Shown here in pieces: positions 35,811 to 48,730 of a DNA stretch of 64,000 nt. This DNA comes from Rhizobacter sp. Root404. GTDB taxonomy: Bacteria > Pseudomonadota > Gammaproteobacteria > Burkholderiales > Burkholderiaceae_C. Below the pieces are notes generated by a model. That model made no database searches. It was given only the letters and a program-made list of their open reading frames with translations, and was not told where the DNA came from. Position 1 is the first letter of the stretch. Each line of letters opens with the position of its first letter. The stretch covers positions 931,586 to 995,585 of the forward strand of contig NZ_LMDS01000004.1 in the NCBI RefSeq assembly GCF_001425865.1, given 5' to 3'. The translations under genes were made by a program, and so were the position numbers.

Positions 35811-38800
35811 GCGGGGCCTGCTGGTCGTTGAGGGCCTGGCGGATCACGCGCGTCATCGCATCGAGCTGGAACTGCTGCGCCAGCGCGCGCAGGTGTTGCG
35901 TGAAGGCAGTGCGGCCGGTGTCGCGGGCCTCGATCTCGTCGAGCTTGCGGACGATGCCGCGGTAGTAGCCGAGGCTCACCAGTTGGTCGAGCGCACGCAG
36001 GTGCTCGGCCTCGGGCAGAGTGCGGGGGTCGGCCGGCGCCGGCGAGGCAGAGGGCGCCGGCGCGCGCCACCGCCCCTCGTGCCAGTCGAGTTGCAGGCGC
36101 GCACCGAGCCAGTCCAGCAGCTCGCCGACGCGCACGGGCTTGAGCACGAAATCCTCGGGCGCGATGCCGACGTCGTTGTCCAGCCCCTTGTCGAACGCAT
36201 TGCCCGAGACGATTGCGATCGGTGCGTCGCTCAGCCGCTGCTCGCGGATGGCCCGCACCGTCGCCCAGCCGTCGATGCCGGGCATCGCCAGGTCCATCAG
36301 GATCGCGTCGGGCCGGTGGTCGCGCAGGATGTCGAGGCAGGCATGTCCCGACGCGGCCTTGCGGATCTCGAAGCCGAGCGGCTCCAGCAGGTTGGCGAGC
36401 AGGTCGCGATCGACCTCTTCGTTGTCGACCACGAGCACCTGGCGCCGACGGCCGGCGTACCCGGTGCGCGCGATGCGCGGCAACTCGCGCTCGACCCGCA
36501 CGCCGCTCACCTCCGGCAGGAACAACCGGATGCGGAACAAGGTGCCCTGCCCCGGCGCGCTGCGCACGGTCATCTCGCCGCCCATCAGGTCGGTCAGCAT
36601 CTTGCCGATCGTCAGACCCAGCCCGGTGCCGCCGCTGGCCGCGGCGCTCGCCTCCGAACCGCGCGCGAACGGCTCGAACACGTGCTCGATCTCGTCGGCG
36701 GCGATCCCCGGACCGGTGTCCTCGATCTCGAACACCGCCATCTCGCGCGCATAGCTGACGCGGAACTCGACCCGCCCGACATGGGTGAACTTGACCGCGT
36801 TGCCGAGCACGTTGATCAGGATCTGGCGCAGCCGCTTCTCGTCGGCGCGCACGACCTCGGGCAGCGGCTCGGTCAGCACGCGAAGGAACTCGATGCCCTT
36901 GGCCGCCGCCTGCAGCTCGAACATGCGCGAAGTCTCCTGCACGCAGTCGCGAAAGCGCATCGGCCGGTTCTCGAGCCGCAGCTTGCCGCCCTCGATGCGC
37001 GCGATGTCCAGCGTGCCCTCGATCAGCGACAGCAGGTGTTCCCCGCCGCGCCGGATCACCTTGACCGCCTGGTGGCGGTGCGGCGGGACCGACGCGTCCT
37101 CCTCGAGCAGCTGCGCATAGCCGAGGATGCTGTTCAGCGGCGTGCGCAACTCGTGGCTCACGGTCGTGATGTAGCGGCTCTTGGCCTGGTTGGCCAGCTC
37201 GGCGCTGCGTTTGGCGAGCTGCAGCTCGGCATCGGTGCGGCGGTGCGATTCGATCTCGCGCCGCAGCGTCTGCGCCTGCTCGTTCAGCACCCGGGTCTGC
37301 TCGTTCAGCGCCTGGGTCTGGCGGTTCGACTCCTCCTGCGCCACCTGGCGGCTCTTGTGGGTCAGCACCAGCCACCAGGCGACGATGCCGCTGACCAGCA
37401 GCAGCGCCGCGAACGCCTTGATGAAGCCGAGCCGCAGCGCCGCCGCGCCGACCCCGCCAGCCTCCAGCAGCGCCGGCAGCTCCTGGGTGTAGAGCGTCGC
37501 GAACAGGCCGCCCAGCAGCGGCACCACCACGGCCATCAGCAGCAGGTAGTGCCCGAGGCCGGTCTCGATGTAGGGCCATGCGACGCGCGGCAGCAGCGTG
37601 CGCAGCAGCTGGTTCCACTGCACCGACAGGCGCGCATGCGGTTTGCACAGGTCATTGCAGCGGGCGTCCAGCGTGCAGCACAGCGAGCAGATGTCGCCCT
37701 GGTAGGCCGGGCAATGCGCGAGGTCGTCGCGTTCATAGTCGCGCTCGCAGATCACGCAACGGGTCAGGCGCTTGTAGCTGCCGTCGTCGGTCGCGAGTGA
37801 CGGCGAGCGGGCGAGGTAGTAGCGGCCCTTCGTCCACCAGGCGATCAGCGGCGAGACGATCAATGCGGTAACCAGCGCGATCAGCGCCGAGAACGCCTGC
37901 GCCAGCGGCCCGAGCGCGCCGAGGTAGGCGACGATCGACAGCAGCGACGCCACGCCCATCGCGCCGACCCCGACCGGGTTCACGTCGTACAGGTGCGCGC
38001 GCTTGAACTCGATGCCTTTCGGCGACCAGCCCATCGGCTTGTTGATCACCAGGTCGGCGACGACGGCCATCATCCAGCTGATCGCGATGTTCGAGTACAG
38101 CCCGAGCACCTTGCCCAGCGCCTGGAACACGCTGAGCTCCATCAGCATCAGCGCGATCGCGGTGTTGAACACCATCCAGACCACGCGGCCCGGGTGGCTG
38201 TGCGTCAGCCGCGCGAAGAAGTTGGACCACGCGAGCGAGCCGGCGTACGCGTTCGTCACGTTGATCTTGAGCTGCGAGACGAACACGAACAGCGCGGTCG
38301 CGGCGACCGCCAGGCCGTACTGCGAGAACACCGCGTTGTACGCGACCAGGTACATCTGCGTCGGGTCGACGGCGCGGTCGGGCGGCACCGAGTAGCCGAT
38401 CGCCAGGTACGCGAGCAGCGAGCCCGCCAGCATCTTCAGCACACCCGGCACGACCCAGCCGGGGCCGCCGATGATCACGCCGGCCCACCAGCGCGCCTTC
38501 TGTTTCGGCAACGGCTCGGGCATGAAGCGCAGGTAGTCGGCCTGTTCGCCCATCTGCGTGATGAGGGCGATGCCCACCGTCATCGCGGCGCCGAACTTCA
38601 GCAGATCGAAACCAGGCGCGCGCGGCGTGCCGTCGGCGCCCTGGCCGCCGTACTGCCAGATCTCGGCGAGCACCCCCGGGTGCTGGTGCAACACGTAGGC
38701 GAGCGGCACGATCAGCATCAACAGCCACAGCGGCTGGGTCCAGACCTGCAGCCGGCTGATCGTCGTGACGCCGTGCGTGACCAGCGGGATCACCACCAGC

Positions 38801-39345
38801 GAGCACAGCAGGTAGCCCCAGGCCGGCGGGATGTCGAACGCGAGCTCGATTGCGTACGCCATGATCGCCGCCTCGAGCGCGAAGAAGATGAACGTGAAGC
38901 TGGCGTAGATCAGCGAGGTGATCGTCGAGCCGATGTAGCCGAAGCCGGCGCCGCGCGTCAGCAGGTCCATGTCGACGCCGTGGCGGGCCGCGTAGACGCT
39001 GATCGGCCAGCCGGCGAGGAAGATGATCAGCCCGGTCGCCAGGATCGCCCAGAACGCGTTGACGAAGCCGTAGTCGACCAGCAGCGTGCCGCCGACCGCC
39101 TCGAGCACCAGAAACGAGGCGGCACCGAACGCGGTGTTCGCCACCCGCAGCGCCGACCACTTGCGGAACGAGCGCGGCGTGAAGCGCAGCGCGTAGTCCT
39201 CCATCGTCTCGCGCGCGACCCAGGCGTTGTAGTCGCGCCGGACCTTGATGACCTGCTGCACCGCGGTCGCACTTGCCGGCGCGGCCACGCCCTGCCCCAC
39301 GCGCGGGCGTGCGGCGTCGTCAGCCGGGGTCAGCAAGGCGCTCAT
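35803..39345 (-). CDS. NCS1 nucleobase permease-hybrid histidine kinase fusion
   Basis: An 1180-residue membrane sensor. Residues about 30-505 are an NCS1 (cytosine/purine/allantoin-type) transporter with about 12 helices, including [20 protein letters not shown] and [20 protein letters not shown]. Next is an eight-cysteine module (Cys530 to Cys567, CVIC...HC...CSLCC...C...C). Two more membrane helices (about 590-670) and a coiled coil lead to a HisKA domain with His731 ([14 protein letters not shown]). The HATPase_c domain has N-box [15 protein letters not shown] and GTGLGL. A receiver has phospho-acceptor Asp1018, followed by a ~100-residue tail. It overlaps its response-regulator gene and diverges from ureABC across 76 bases. 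It is probably a nucleobase- or urea-related transporter-sensor. Transport activity is not proven. Confidence 0.93.
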   Translation of the reverse strand: MSALLTPADDAARPRVGQGVAAPASATAVQQVIKVRRDYNAWVARETMEDYALRFTPRSFRKWSALRVANTAFGAASFLVLEAVGGTLLVDYGFVNAFWAILATGLIIFLAGWPISVYAARHGVDMDLLTRGAGFGYIGSTITSLIYASFTFIFFALEAAIMAYAIELAFDIPPAWGYLLCSLVVIPLVTHGVTTISRLQVWTQPLWLLMLIVPLAYVLHQHPGVLAEIWQYGGQGADGTPRAPGFDLLKFGAAMTVGIALITQMGEQADYLRFMPEPLPKQKARWWAGVIIGGPGWVVPGVLKMLAGSLLAYLAIGYSVPPDRAVDPTQMYLVAYNAVFSQYGLAVAATALFVFVSQLKINVTNAYAGSLAWSNFFARLTHSHPGRVVWMVFNTAIALMLMELSVFQALGKVLGLYSNIAISWMMAVVADLVINKPMGWSPKGIEFKRAHLYDVNPVGVGAMGVASLLSIVAYLGALGPLAQAFSALIALVTALIVSPLIAWWTKGRYYLARSPSLATDDGSYKRLTRCVICERDYERDDLAHCPAYQGDICSLCCTLDARCNDLCKPHARLSVQWNQLLRTLLPRVAWPYIETGLGHYLLLMAVVVPLLGGLFATLYTQELPALLEAGGVGAAALRLGFIKAFAALLLVSGIVAWWLVLTHKSRQVAQEESNRQTQALNEQTRVLNEQAQTLRREIESHRRTDAELQLAKRSAELANQAKSRYITTVSHELRTPLNSILGYAQLLEEDASVPPHRHQAVKVIRRGGEHLLSLIEGTLDIARIEGGKLRLENRPMRFRDCVQETSRMFELQAAAKGIEFLRVLTEPLPEVVRADEKRLRQILINVLGNAVKFTHVGRVEFRVSYAREMAVFEIEDTGPGIAADEIEHVFEPFARGSEASAAASGGTGLGLTIGKMLTDLMGGEMTVRSAPGQGTLFRIRLFLPEVSGVRVERELPRIARTGYAGRRRQVLVVDNEEVDRDLLANLLEPLGFEIRKAASGHACLDILRDHRPDAILMDLAMPGIDGWATVRAIREQRLSDAPIAIVSGNAFDKGLDNDVGIAPEDFVLKPVRVGELLDWLGARLQLDWHEGRWRAPAPSASPAPADPRTLPEAEHLRALDQLVSLGYYRGIVRKLDEIEARDTGRTAFTQHLRALAQQFQLDAMTRVIRQALNDQQAPHE

Positions 39346-39421
39346 GAACCGTCTTGGTGCAAGCCCTGTGCCACCGACCTGCACTAGCATCCGGCACGTC
39401 TCCTGCTACCCGCCACACCCC

Positions 39422-39724
39422 ATGGAACTGACCCCGCGCGAGAAGGACAAGCTGCTGATCTTCACCGCCGCGCTGCTGGCCGAGCGGCGCAAGGCGCGCG
39501 GGCTGAAGCTCAACTACCCCGAGGCGGTGGCGCTGATCAGCGCCGCGATCATGGAAGGCGCGCGCGACGGCAAGAGCGTCGCGGCGCTGATGAGCGAGGG
39601 CAAGACGGTGCTGACCCGCGCCGACGTGATGGACGGCGTGGCCGAACTCATCCCCGAGATCCAGATGGAAGCCACCTTCCCCGATGGCACCAAGTTGGTG
39701 ACCGTGCACCAACCCATTGCATAG
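39422..39724 (+). CDS. ureA: Urease gamma subunit
   Basis: A 100-residue UreA. It starts [20 protein letters not shown] and has the conserved [23 protein letters not shown] stretch and a C-terminal VTVHQPI. It assembles with UreB and UreC into the urease core. It is the first structural gene, 14 bases before ureB. It diverges from the permease-kinase gene, so the 76-base gap at 39346-39421 should hold both promoters. No ureD precedes it, unlike most clusters. Confidence 0.97.
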   Translation: MELTPREKDKLLIFTAALLAERRKARGLKLNYPEAVALISAAIMEGARDGKSVAALMSEGKTVLTRADVMDGVAELIPEIQMEATFPDGTKLVTVHQPIA

Positions 39725-39738
39725 AGGCGCGCAGCACC

Positions 39739-40043
39739 ATGATTCCTGGCGAACTGTTGACCGACGGCCCCGACCACGAACTGAACCCGGGCCGGCGCAC
39801 TGCGACCTTCGTGATCGAGAACACCGGCGACCGGCCGATCCAGGTCGGCTCGCACTACCACTTCGCCGAGACCAACGCCGCGCTGCGCTTCGACCGCGCC
39901 GCCGCGCGCGGCATGCGGCTGAACATCGCGTCGGGCACCGCAGTGCGCTTCGAGCCGGGGCAGCAGCGGACGGTCGAGCTGGTCGACTATGCCGGCGATC
40001 GAAAGGTCTATGGCTTCCGCGGCCTCGTGCAGGGAGCGCTCTG

Positions 40044-40044
<1 letters not shown>
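39739..40044 (+). CDS. ureB: Urease beta subunit
   Basis: A 101-residue UreB. It starts [20 protein letters not shown] and has the family segments [19 protein letters not shown] and [15 protein letters not shown]. It stabilises the catalytic UreC in the (ABC)3 trimer. Its stop codon overlaps the ureC start (ATGA-type junction at 40044). Length is normal, with no domain fusion to ureA. Confidence 0.97.
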
Positions 40045-41759
<1,715 letters not shown>

Positions 41760-41871
41760 GGACGGCCCGCGTGTGAAGCGTCCGTAGCAAAGTTGGCATT
41801 GCGACCGGCAGCGTGGCGCGCCAAGCGCGTCGAAGCGTCAAACTCGTCCGCTGGCCCACGCCACGCGAGAC

Positions 41872-43917
41872 ATGCCCTCACCCGACGCTTTCGACGACAC
41901 GATTCCGGCCAGCGAGTTGCTGCGCCAGGCCGAGAACCGGCTCGGCAGCGGCGGCATCGGCGCGACGCCGATGACCCGGCTGGCCGAGCAGGCGGTCCGG
42001 CGGGCCCGCGAGACGGGGGACCGGCAGACCGAGGCACTGGCCCAGTACTACTGCCTGTGGGACCAGGTCTTCGGGCTGCCGGAAGCCGAGATGCTGGACC
42101 GGGTCGAGGCCGCGCGCCGTCACTGCCAGCCGCTCGGCGTGCCGCGTGCGCTGTGGCTGCTCGACGACCTGGAGGCCTGGGTGCGGATCCACCATGGTCG
42201 CCACATGGAGGGCATCGCGATCTGCCAGCGACTCGAGCGGCTGGCCCCCGAGTCGAGGCCGGCCTTCGAGCGCAGCTTCTCGGCCTACAACCTGTCGTTC
42301 GCGCATGAATGGCTGGGCCACCACGACGACACGATGCGGCTGCGCTACCGGTTCCTGCAGCTCGCCGAGGAGGCCGGCCGGCCGATCTGGCTGGCGGGCG
42401 CGTGCGTCTGCCTCGGCGAGTTCCTGACCGAGACGATGCTCGATCCCGAGCAGGGCCTGCCGTATCTCCAGCGGGCCCGGCAACTCTGGCGCGACCAGCC
42501 GATGGCGGTCATCAAGCTGATGGTCACGGCCCGGACGATCGTCGCCCTGAACATGCTGGGCCGGCACCAGGAGGCCTACGACGTCTTCACCGAAGACACC
42601 GCGGCGCCGGGAGCGATGGCCGTGGTCGCCTCCCAGCGCGCCCAGCTCACGCTGGCGCTGATCGGCGTCGGCCGGCTCGACGAGGCGCAAGCCTGGCTGG
42701 ACCAGCTGACGCCGGCGTACCGGACGACCGACAAGGACGGGTTCCCGGTCGCGCCGCTGATGCGGCTGCGGCTGCTGTGCGCGCAGCGGCGTCATCCCGA
42801 GGCGCGCGCACTGGCCGAGGCCGAGCGCGACCGGGTCGCGATCCACATGAATTCGACCTGTGACCGCGTTCAGCTGTTCGACCACCTGCGCGAGGCGTGC
42901 GAGGCCCTGGGCGACCGGGCGGCTGCGGCCGAGGCCGCCACGGCGGCACGCGAAGCCTGCCTGCCGCTGGTCACCCGCTCGGCGCGCGCGCGCTACCTGG
43001 TCGTGCAGATCGAGCGTGACCCGGCCAACGCGCCGCCGCTCTCCGCGGTCGACGAGCGCCGGCTCGACGCGATCGCGCGCGAAGTGCGGGCCCAGTCGGC
43101 CCGCGCCGCCGCGCCGCGGGTGCCACGGTTCCTGGCGCAGGTGGTCCACGAGCTGCGCAACCCGATCGGTGGCGTCATGGGCATGAGCTCGCTGCTGCTG
43201 ATGTCCGACCTGGACGAGAAACAGCGCCGCTTCACCTCGGCCATCAGCCATTCCGCGTCGACCCTGGAGCGGCTGATCGACGACGTGCTCGATCTGGCCA
43301 AGATCGAGCGCGGCCAGTTCCAGCTCAACCCGCAGCCGTTCGCGCTCGAACCCTGGCTGGAACAGGCCACCGCGGCCTACGTGGCGCAGGGCCAGGCCAA
43401 GGGCGTGGCCGTCTCGACGCGGCTCGACTTCGGGCTGCCGACGCGGGTCGTCGGCGACGCGCTGCGGATCCGCCAGGTGCTCGTCAACCTGCTATCGAAC
43501 GCGCTCAAGTTCACCCGCACCGGGCGCGTCGACGTGGAGGTGCGTCGGCTCGCCGGCGCTGCGCGCGATGCGGTGGGCGTGCGCTTCGAGGTGCGTGACA
43601 CCGGCACCGGCATCTCCGAAGAGGCGCTGCAGCGCCTGTTCCAGGAATTCGTGCAGGCCGACGAGACGATCGCCGAGCACTACGGCGGCACCGGCCTGGG
43701 CCTGGCGCTGTGCAAGCAACTCGTCGAGGCGATGGGCGGGCGCATCGGCGCGAGCAGCCAGAAAGGCGTGGGGAGCCTGTTCTGGTTCGAGCTGGATCTG
43801 GCCTACGCCCAGCAGGCGGTGCGAACCCCGTCCAGGTCGGGCGCGATTGACGATCCCGGTAAATCGTCATTGACTGAGTCAGCAATCCCGCAGCATCGCT
43901 CTTCGTTGAAAAGTTAG
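41872..43917 (+). CDS. Cytosolic TPR-type histidine kinase
   Basis: A 681-residue kinase without membrane segments. Residues about 1-370 form a helical, TPR-like array (repeated Ala/Leu-rich helix pairs such as GRHQEAYDVFTEDT and GRLDEAQAWLDQL). HisKA follows with His426 in VVHELRNPIGGVMGM. The HATPase_c domain has NLLSNALKF, DTGTGI and GTGLGLALCKQL. There is no receiver, and no response-regulator gene follows, so it is an orphan kinase here. The first ~30 residues (IPASELLRQAENRLGSGG) recur in the next gene, showing a tandem duplication. The signal sensed is unknown; the position after ureC is suggestive only. Confidence 0.9.
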   Translation: MPSPDAFDDTIPASELLRQAENRLGSGGIGATPMTRLAEQAVRRARETGDRQTEALAQYYCLWDQVFGLPEAEMLDRVEAARRHCQPLGVPRALWLLDDLEAWVRIHHGRHMEGIAICQRLERLAPESRPAFERSFSAYNLSFAHEWLGHHDDTMRLRYRFLQLAEEAGRPIWLAGACVCLGEFLTETMLDPEQGLPYLQRARQLWRDQPMAVIKLMVTARTIVALNMLGRHQEAYDVFTEDTAAPGAMAVVASQRAQLTLALIGVGRLDEAQAWLDQLTPAYRTTDKDGFPVAPLMRLRLLCAQRRHPEARALAEAERDRVAIHMNSTCDRVQLFDHLREACEALGDRAAAAEAATAAREACLPLVTRSARARYLVVQIERDPANAPPLSAVDERRLDAIAREVRAQSARAAAPRVPRFLAQVVHELRNPIGGVMGMSSLLLMSDLDEKQRRFTSAISHSASTLERLIDDVLDLAKIERGQFQLNPQPFALEPWLEQATAAYVAQGQAKGVAVSTRLDFGLPTRVVGDALRIRQVLVNLLSNALKFTRTGRVDVEVRRLAGAARDAVGVRFEVRDTGTGISEEALQRLFQEFVQADETIAEHYGGTGLGLALCKQLVEAMGGRIGASSQKGVGSLFWFELDLAYAQQAVRTPSRSGAIDDPGKSSLTESAIPQHRSSLKS

Positions 43918-43991
43918 CGGGGAACAGGTCATCTGTTGCGCAGAAGGCGCACAACGCGTCAGAATGTTTCGCAGCCAAGATGTTGCGAGAC

Positions 43992-45984
43992 ATGCCCCCA
44001 TCCGACTCCGACCTCGACATCTCGCACACGGTGCCCGCCAGCGAGTTGCTGCGTCACGCCGAGCGTCTGCTCGGCAGCGGGGGCCTGGGGCCCGACACGC
44101 CGATGGCGCGCGTCGCCGAGCAGGCCGCCCAACGCGCCCGCGAAACCGGCGACGCCGAGACCGAAGCCCTGGCCCAGTTCTATCGGTTGCTCGGCCTGGT
44201 CAGTGCCGTGCCGCAGGCCGAGGTGATGGCGCAGGTGGACGCGGCCCGCGCGCTCTGCGCGAAGCTCGGCGTGCCGCGCGCATTGTGGCTGCTCGACGAC
44301 ATCGAAGCGGCGGCCTGCATGTACGACGGCCGCCACATGGCGACCATCGCGATCTGCCAGCGCCTGGACCGGCTCTCGCCCGACGTGCGTCCGGCATTCG
44401 AGCGCAGCGTATCGGTGTACTACCTCTCGTTCGCGCACCAGTGGCTGGGGCACTACGACGACACGCTGCGGCTGCGCTTTCGCTTGCTGCAACTGGCTGA
44501 ACAGGCCGGCCGGCCGCTGTGGATCGCCAGCGCGTGCATCTGCCTGGGCGCGTTCCTTCACGCAGGAGACACTCGATCCCGAAAAGGGTCTGCCCTACCT
44601 GCAGCGCGCACGGGACATCTGGCGCACCGAGACGCTTTCGGAGATCGCCTTGGTGGCGACGACGCAGACCGTCGTCGCGCTCGACATGCTGGGCCGGCAT
44701 CAGGAGGCGTACGAGGTCTTCGCGGAAGATACCAGCCGGGAAGGTGCGATGGACCTGGTGGACCCGCAGCGCGCGCGGCTGACACTGGCGCTGCTCGGCG
44801 TCGGCCGGCTCGACGAGGCGCAGGCCTGGCTCGACGCCTTGCCCGAGCGCTACCTCACGCTCGCGAAGGACGGCTTCCCGATCGCGCCGCTGATGCGCCT
44901 GCGCATGCTCTGCGCGCAGCGGCGCCATGCCGAGGCCCGGGCGCTGGCCGAGACCGAGCGCGACCGGAGCCTGATCCACATCCGCTCCACCTACGACCGC
45001 GTCCAGCTGCTCGACCTGCTGCGCGAGTCCTGCGAGGCGCTGGGCGACATGCCCGCCGCCGCCGAAGCGGCCATGGCCGCCCGCGAAGCCTGCCTGCCGC
45101 TGGTCAACCTGTCGGCCCGCGCCCGCTACCTCGCCGAGCAGCTCGAGCGCGATCCGGCCAAGGCGCCGCCGTTGTCGGCCGTCGACGAGCGCCGTCTCGA
45201 GGCGATTGCGCGCGAAGTGCAGGCCCAGTCCCAGCGGGCCGCGTCCCCGCAGGTGCCGCGGTTCCTGGCACACGTGGTGCACGAACTGCGCAACCCGATC
45301 GGCGGCGTGATGGGGATGAGCTCGCTGCTGCTGATGTCGAACCTCGACGAAAAGCAGCGCCGCTTCACCTCGGCGATCAGCAGTTCGGCCTCGACGCTGC
45401 AGCGCCTGATCGACGACGTGCTCGACCTCGCCAAGATCGAACGCGGCCAGTTCCAGCTCAACCCGCAGCCGTTCGAGCTCGAACCCTGGCTGGCGCAGGC
45501 GACCTCCGCTTACGTGGCGCAGGGGGAAGCCAAGGGGGTGACCGTCGCGGCGCAGCTCGATACCGGGCTGCCCGAGCACGTCGTCGGCGACGCGCTGCGC
45601 ATCCGCCAGGTGCTGGTCAACTTCCTGTCCAACGCGCTCAAGTTCACGCGAACCGGGCGCGTCGAGGTTCGCCTGCGACTGCTCGGCGGTGCGCCCGCCG
45701 GCTCGGCGCGGCTGCGCTTCGAGGTGTGCGACACCGGCACCGGCATTTCCGAAGACGCCCTGAAGCGCCTGTTCCAGGAATTCGTTCAGGCCGACCAGAC
45801 CATCGCCCAGGATTACGGCGGCACCGGCCTGGGCCTGGCGCTGTGCAAGCAGCTGGTCGAAGCCATGGGCGGGCGCATCGGCGCGACCAGCCAGAAAGGC
45901 ACGGGCAGCGTGTTCTGGTTCGAGCTCGACCTGGCGCGGGCCGCGCAGGCGACGCGTTCCCCGGCCGAAATCGGCCAGGATTGA
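43992..45984 (+). pseudogene. TPR-histidine kinase paralogue with a frameshift
   Basis: A tandem copy of the kinase at 41872, with the same domain order and about 70% identity by eye. The N-terminal frame runs from 43992 (same GCGAGACATGCCC start context as its neighbour) to about 44560, through ASACICLGAFL. The homologous continuation (QETLDPEKGLPYLQRARDIW) is found in the next frame, so one extra base sits in cttcacgcag near 44556-44562. The C-terminal part is intact, with VVHELRNPIGGVMGM, DTGTGI and GTGLGL. It may be a recently broken gene, an internal-start kinase (for example from 44650), or a sequencing error. Confidence 0.75.
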
Positions 45985-45997
45985 CGCCCGGTCGGCT

Positions 45998-46384
45998 TCA
46001 GTGATTCGCGGTGTGCATCGCCAGCGTGCGCGACAGGGCCGCGGCGGCTTCGCCCGACATCTCGATCGGCAGCACCTGCCCCGACTCGAACTGCAGGTGC
46101 AGGCGCACCTGCCCGGGGCTGGCCGCATGCACCACGCCGACCGCCAGGCACTGGACCGCCAGCGGCAACTCGGCGCTGATCACCGGCGGCCCGCTCGAAT
46201 CGGCGTTCAGCAGCGCCGCCGCGACGGCCGGCGCATCCGCATCCCGCACCTCGATCGAGGTGTCGCGCACGCGCCCGTCGACGGTGGACTCGGTCTCGAT
46301 CACCACGCTGGGCGCGCCCGCGGCGGAGCCCGGATTCGAGTCCTTCACTTCCTCGATCGTCACCTCGACCTTGTTCGCCTGCAT
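45998..46384 (-). CDS. Hypothetical protein
   Basis: A 128-residue acidic protein with no signal peptide or membrane helix. It starts MQANKVEVTIEEVKDSNPGS. It contains Asp/Val-rich beta-like segments (VVIETESTVDGRVRDTSIEV) and a C-terminal half with HLQFESGQVLPIEMSGEAA. I do not recognise a family. The ATG at 46384 is preceded by GAGGA about nine bases upstream. It is convergent with the frameshifted kinase, 13 bases apart, and lies downstream of the cusS-like gene on the same strand. Confidence 0.65.
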   Translation of the reverse strand: MQANKVEVTIEEVKDSNPGSAAGAPSVVIETESTVDGRVRDTSIEVRDADAPAVAAALLNADSSGPPVISAELPLAVQCLAVGVVHAASPGQVRLHLQFESGQVLPIEMSGEAAAALSRTLAMHTANH

Positions 46385-46454
46385 CTCGACTGTCCTCGCC
46401 TCAAGCCGCACCCCAAGTCGGCCATTCTAGGACGGCCGCCCCGGCCCCGCTGTG

Positions 46455-47966
46455 TCATGGAACCGGGGTCGGCCCGGGAAACCAGAGCCTGAACAAGGTG
46501 CGCCGCCCGGTCCCGCTGATCACGCTGGCACTGCCGCCATGCAGCTCCATGATCGACTTGACGATCGCCAGGCCCAGCCCCGAACCTGCCGCCGAACCGG
46601 ATCGCGACTCGTCGACCCGAAAACTGCGCTCGAACACCCGCTCCAGGTGCGCGTCGGCGATCGGCGGCCCGTCGTTCGAGACCTCCAGCGTGCAGCCCCC
46701 GCCATCGTGCGGCGTGGTCTCGACGACGACGGCGCTGCCGCGCGGCGCATAGCGCAGCGCGTTCGAAACCAGGTTGCCGAGCGCGCGGATCAGTATCGTC
46801 TCGTCGGCCCACACCTGCTGCCACGCCGGCTCGGCGCCGTGCATGCGCAGCTCCAGCGCCACGCCGCGCTCCTCGGCCAGCATCTCGAAGTAGCCGCGCC
46901 CGCGCTCCAGCACCGGCTGCAGGTCGATCCAGCGCCGGTCGGTCGCCGCGTGCGGGTCGTCGGCACGGGCCAGGAACAGCATGTTCTCGATCAGCCGCGA
47001 GATGCGCTCGTAGTCCTCGACCGCCGACTCCAGCACCGCGCGGTACTCGTCGGCGCTGCGCGGCTTGGCCAGCGTGACCTGCGCCTCGCCCAGCAGGTTG
47101 TTGATCGGCGTGCGCAAATCGTGCGCCAGGTCCGACGAGAACTCGGACAGGCGCCGGAACGAGGCCTCCAGTCGATCGAGCATGCGGTTGAACGCGTGCG
47201 TGGACTCGACCAGCTCGGTCGGCGTGTCGGCAACCGACAGCCGTTCGCTCATCGGCCGCTCGCTGATCCGGTTGGCGGCGGCCGCCAGGCGCCGCGGTCC
47301 GGCGACGATCCGGCGCGCGATCCACACGCCGAGCGCGCCGGCCGCGAGCGCGCCGATCAAGAGCGTGCCGACGAAGATCTGCAGCTCGTTCTTGACGATC
47401 TCGCGCGTCTGCGTCAGCTCGTACGCGAACACCACCAGCAGCGTGCGCGTGGCGTCACCCGCGAGCGAGCCGGCCGGCACCGGGATGCGCGCGAACAGCA
47501 GGCGGAAGCTGCGGTGGTCGGGCGAGGTCCACACCGTGGTCAACGGCCCCAGCACCTTGCTCAGCGCGCGCACGTCGGCATGCTCGATGCCGGCCGGCAG
47601 GTCGTCGACCGCCATCGGGTTCTTTGGCAGCGCCGCCAACGGGATCTCGAAGCGCTCGGACGCCGCGATCACGTGGCGTTGCGCGTCCAGCAGCGCCATG
47701 TGCAGGTGGCCGAGCTGCAGATCGATGCGCTTGACCAGGCGCTGCGGCGTCTGCGTCAGGTCGAAGCGGGCGGCGGCCAGATCCTCGCGCAACAGCGCGA
47801 GGTTCGCGAACATGATCAGCTCGTTGCCCTCGCGCAGTTCGCGCGTCGCCAGCCGGTTGATCAGCAGGCCGCTGCCGGCCACCAGCGCGATCGAGATCAC
47901 CGCGATCGACAGGCTGATCTGCGCCGTCAGCGAGCGCTTCAGGCTGCGCAGGCAGTGCAGTTTCAA
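46455..47966 (-). CDS. Heavy-metal-type sensor histidine kinase
   Basis: A 503-residue CusS/IrlS-type membrane kinase. The first membrane helix is at about 16-38, then a ~150-residue periplasmic sensor, then a second helix near 200-222 ([20 protein letters not shown]). After that come HAMP, HisKA (His in [18 protein letters not shown]) and HATPase_c ([22 protein letters not shown]). The start is a TTG at 47966 whose TTGA overlaps the stop of the response-regulator gene. Family members respond to copper, silver or other metals, but no efflux genes are nearby and the ligand is unknown. Confidence 0.9.
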   Translation of the reverse strand: MKLHCLRSLKRSLTAQISLSIAVISIALVAGSGLLINRLATRELREGNELIMFANLALLREDLAAARFDLTQTPQRLVKRIDLQLGHLHMALLDAQRHVIAASERFEIPLAALPKNPMAVDDLPAGIEHADVRALSKVLGPLTTVWTSPDHRSFRLLFARIPVPAGSLAGDATRTLLVVFAYELTQTREIVKNELQIFVGTLLIGALAAGALGVWIARRIVAGPRRLAAAANRISERPMSERLSVADTPTELVESTHAFNRMLDRLEASFRRLSEFSSDLAHDLRTPINNLLGEAQVTLAKPRSADEYRAVLESAVEDYERISRLIENMLFLARADDPHAATDRRWIDLQPVLERGRGYFEMLAEERGVALELRMHGAEPAWQQVWADETILIRALGNLVSNALRYAPRGSAVVVETTPHDGGGCTLEVSNDGPPIADAHLERVFERSFRVDESRSGSAAGSGLGLAIVKSIMELHGGSASVISGTGRRTLFRLWFPGPTPVP

Positions 47967-48652
47967 GGTGCCTGGTCGCGCGGATCGCGCGGTTCAAATA
48001 CGTAGCCGACGCCACGGATCGTCTGGATCAGCTTGGTCGCGAACGGGTCGTCGAGCTTGGCGCGCAGGCGCCGCACCGCGACGTCGACGACATTGGTGTC
48101 GCTGTCGAAGTTCATGTCCCAGACGTGCTCGGCGATCAGCGTGCGCGAGACCACTTCGCCGACATGGCGGACGAAGTAGTCGAGCAGCGCGTACTCCTTG
48201 GCCGTCAGGTCGATGCGCGTGCCGCAGCGGCTGACGCGGCGGCGCACGCGGTCGAGCTCCAGATCGGCGACGCGCGCGTGCTGCTCGACCTGCGCGGCGC
48301 CGCGCCGCAGCAGCGTGCGGATGCGCGCCAGCAGCTCGGAGAACGCGAACGGCTTCACCAGGTAGTCGTCGGCGCCAAGCTCCAGACCCTTGACGCGATC
48401 GGCCACCGCGTCGCGCGCGCTGAGGAACAGCACCGGCGTCTGGCGCTGGCGGCGCAGCGCTTCCAGCACGGTCCAGCCGTCGGCGCCGGGCAGCATCACG
48501 TCGAGCAGGATCAGGTCGTAGCTCCCCGACGTGGCCAGGTGCAGCCCCTCGATGCCGTTGTCGGCCACGTCGACCACATAGGCGTGCTCGCTCAGCCCCT
48601 TGCGGACGTAGGCGGCGGTCTTCGGTTCGTCCTCGACGATCAGGATGCGCAT
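47963..48652 (-). CDS. OmpR-family heavy-metal response regulator
   Basis: A 229-residue CusR/CopR/IrlR-like regulator. It starts [20 protein letters not shown]. The receiver phospho-acceptor is in [14 protein letters not shown], and the C-terminal winged helix ends [17 protein letters not shown]...[10 protein letters not shown]. It is co-translated with the kinase at 46455. It would activate promoters upstream on metal stress; none of its usual targets is present in this window. Confidence 0.94.
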   Translation of the reverse strand: MRILIVEDEPKTAAYVRKGLSEHAYVVDVADNGIEGLHLATSGSYDLILLDVMLPGADGWTVLEALRRQRQTPVLFLSARDAVADRVKGLELGADDYLVKPFAFSELLARIRTLLRRGAAQVEQHARVADLELDRVRRRVSRCGTRIDLTAKEYALLDYFVRHVGEVVSRTLIAEHVWDMNFDSDTNVVDVAVRRLRAKLDDPFATKLIQTIRGVGYVFEPRDPRDQAP

Positions 48653-48730
48653 GGACAGCGGCCCCGCGGGTGGCGGGGCCGAGGGGCTTTCATGGGGCGT
48701 CAGTATCGGCGATCGGGCGCCGATGGCGAG

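Noticed and set aside
44650..45984. The kinase half of the second TPR-kinase as a complete independent gene
   Set aside because: It begins in the middle of the TPR region of its paralogue and has no clear ribosome site, so I treat it as part of a frameshifted gene, although an internal start is possible.
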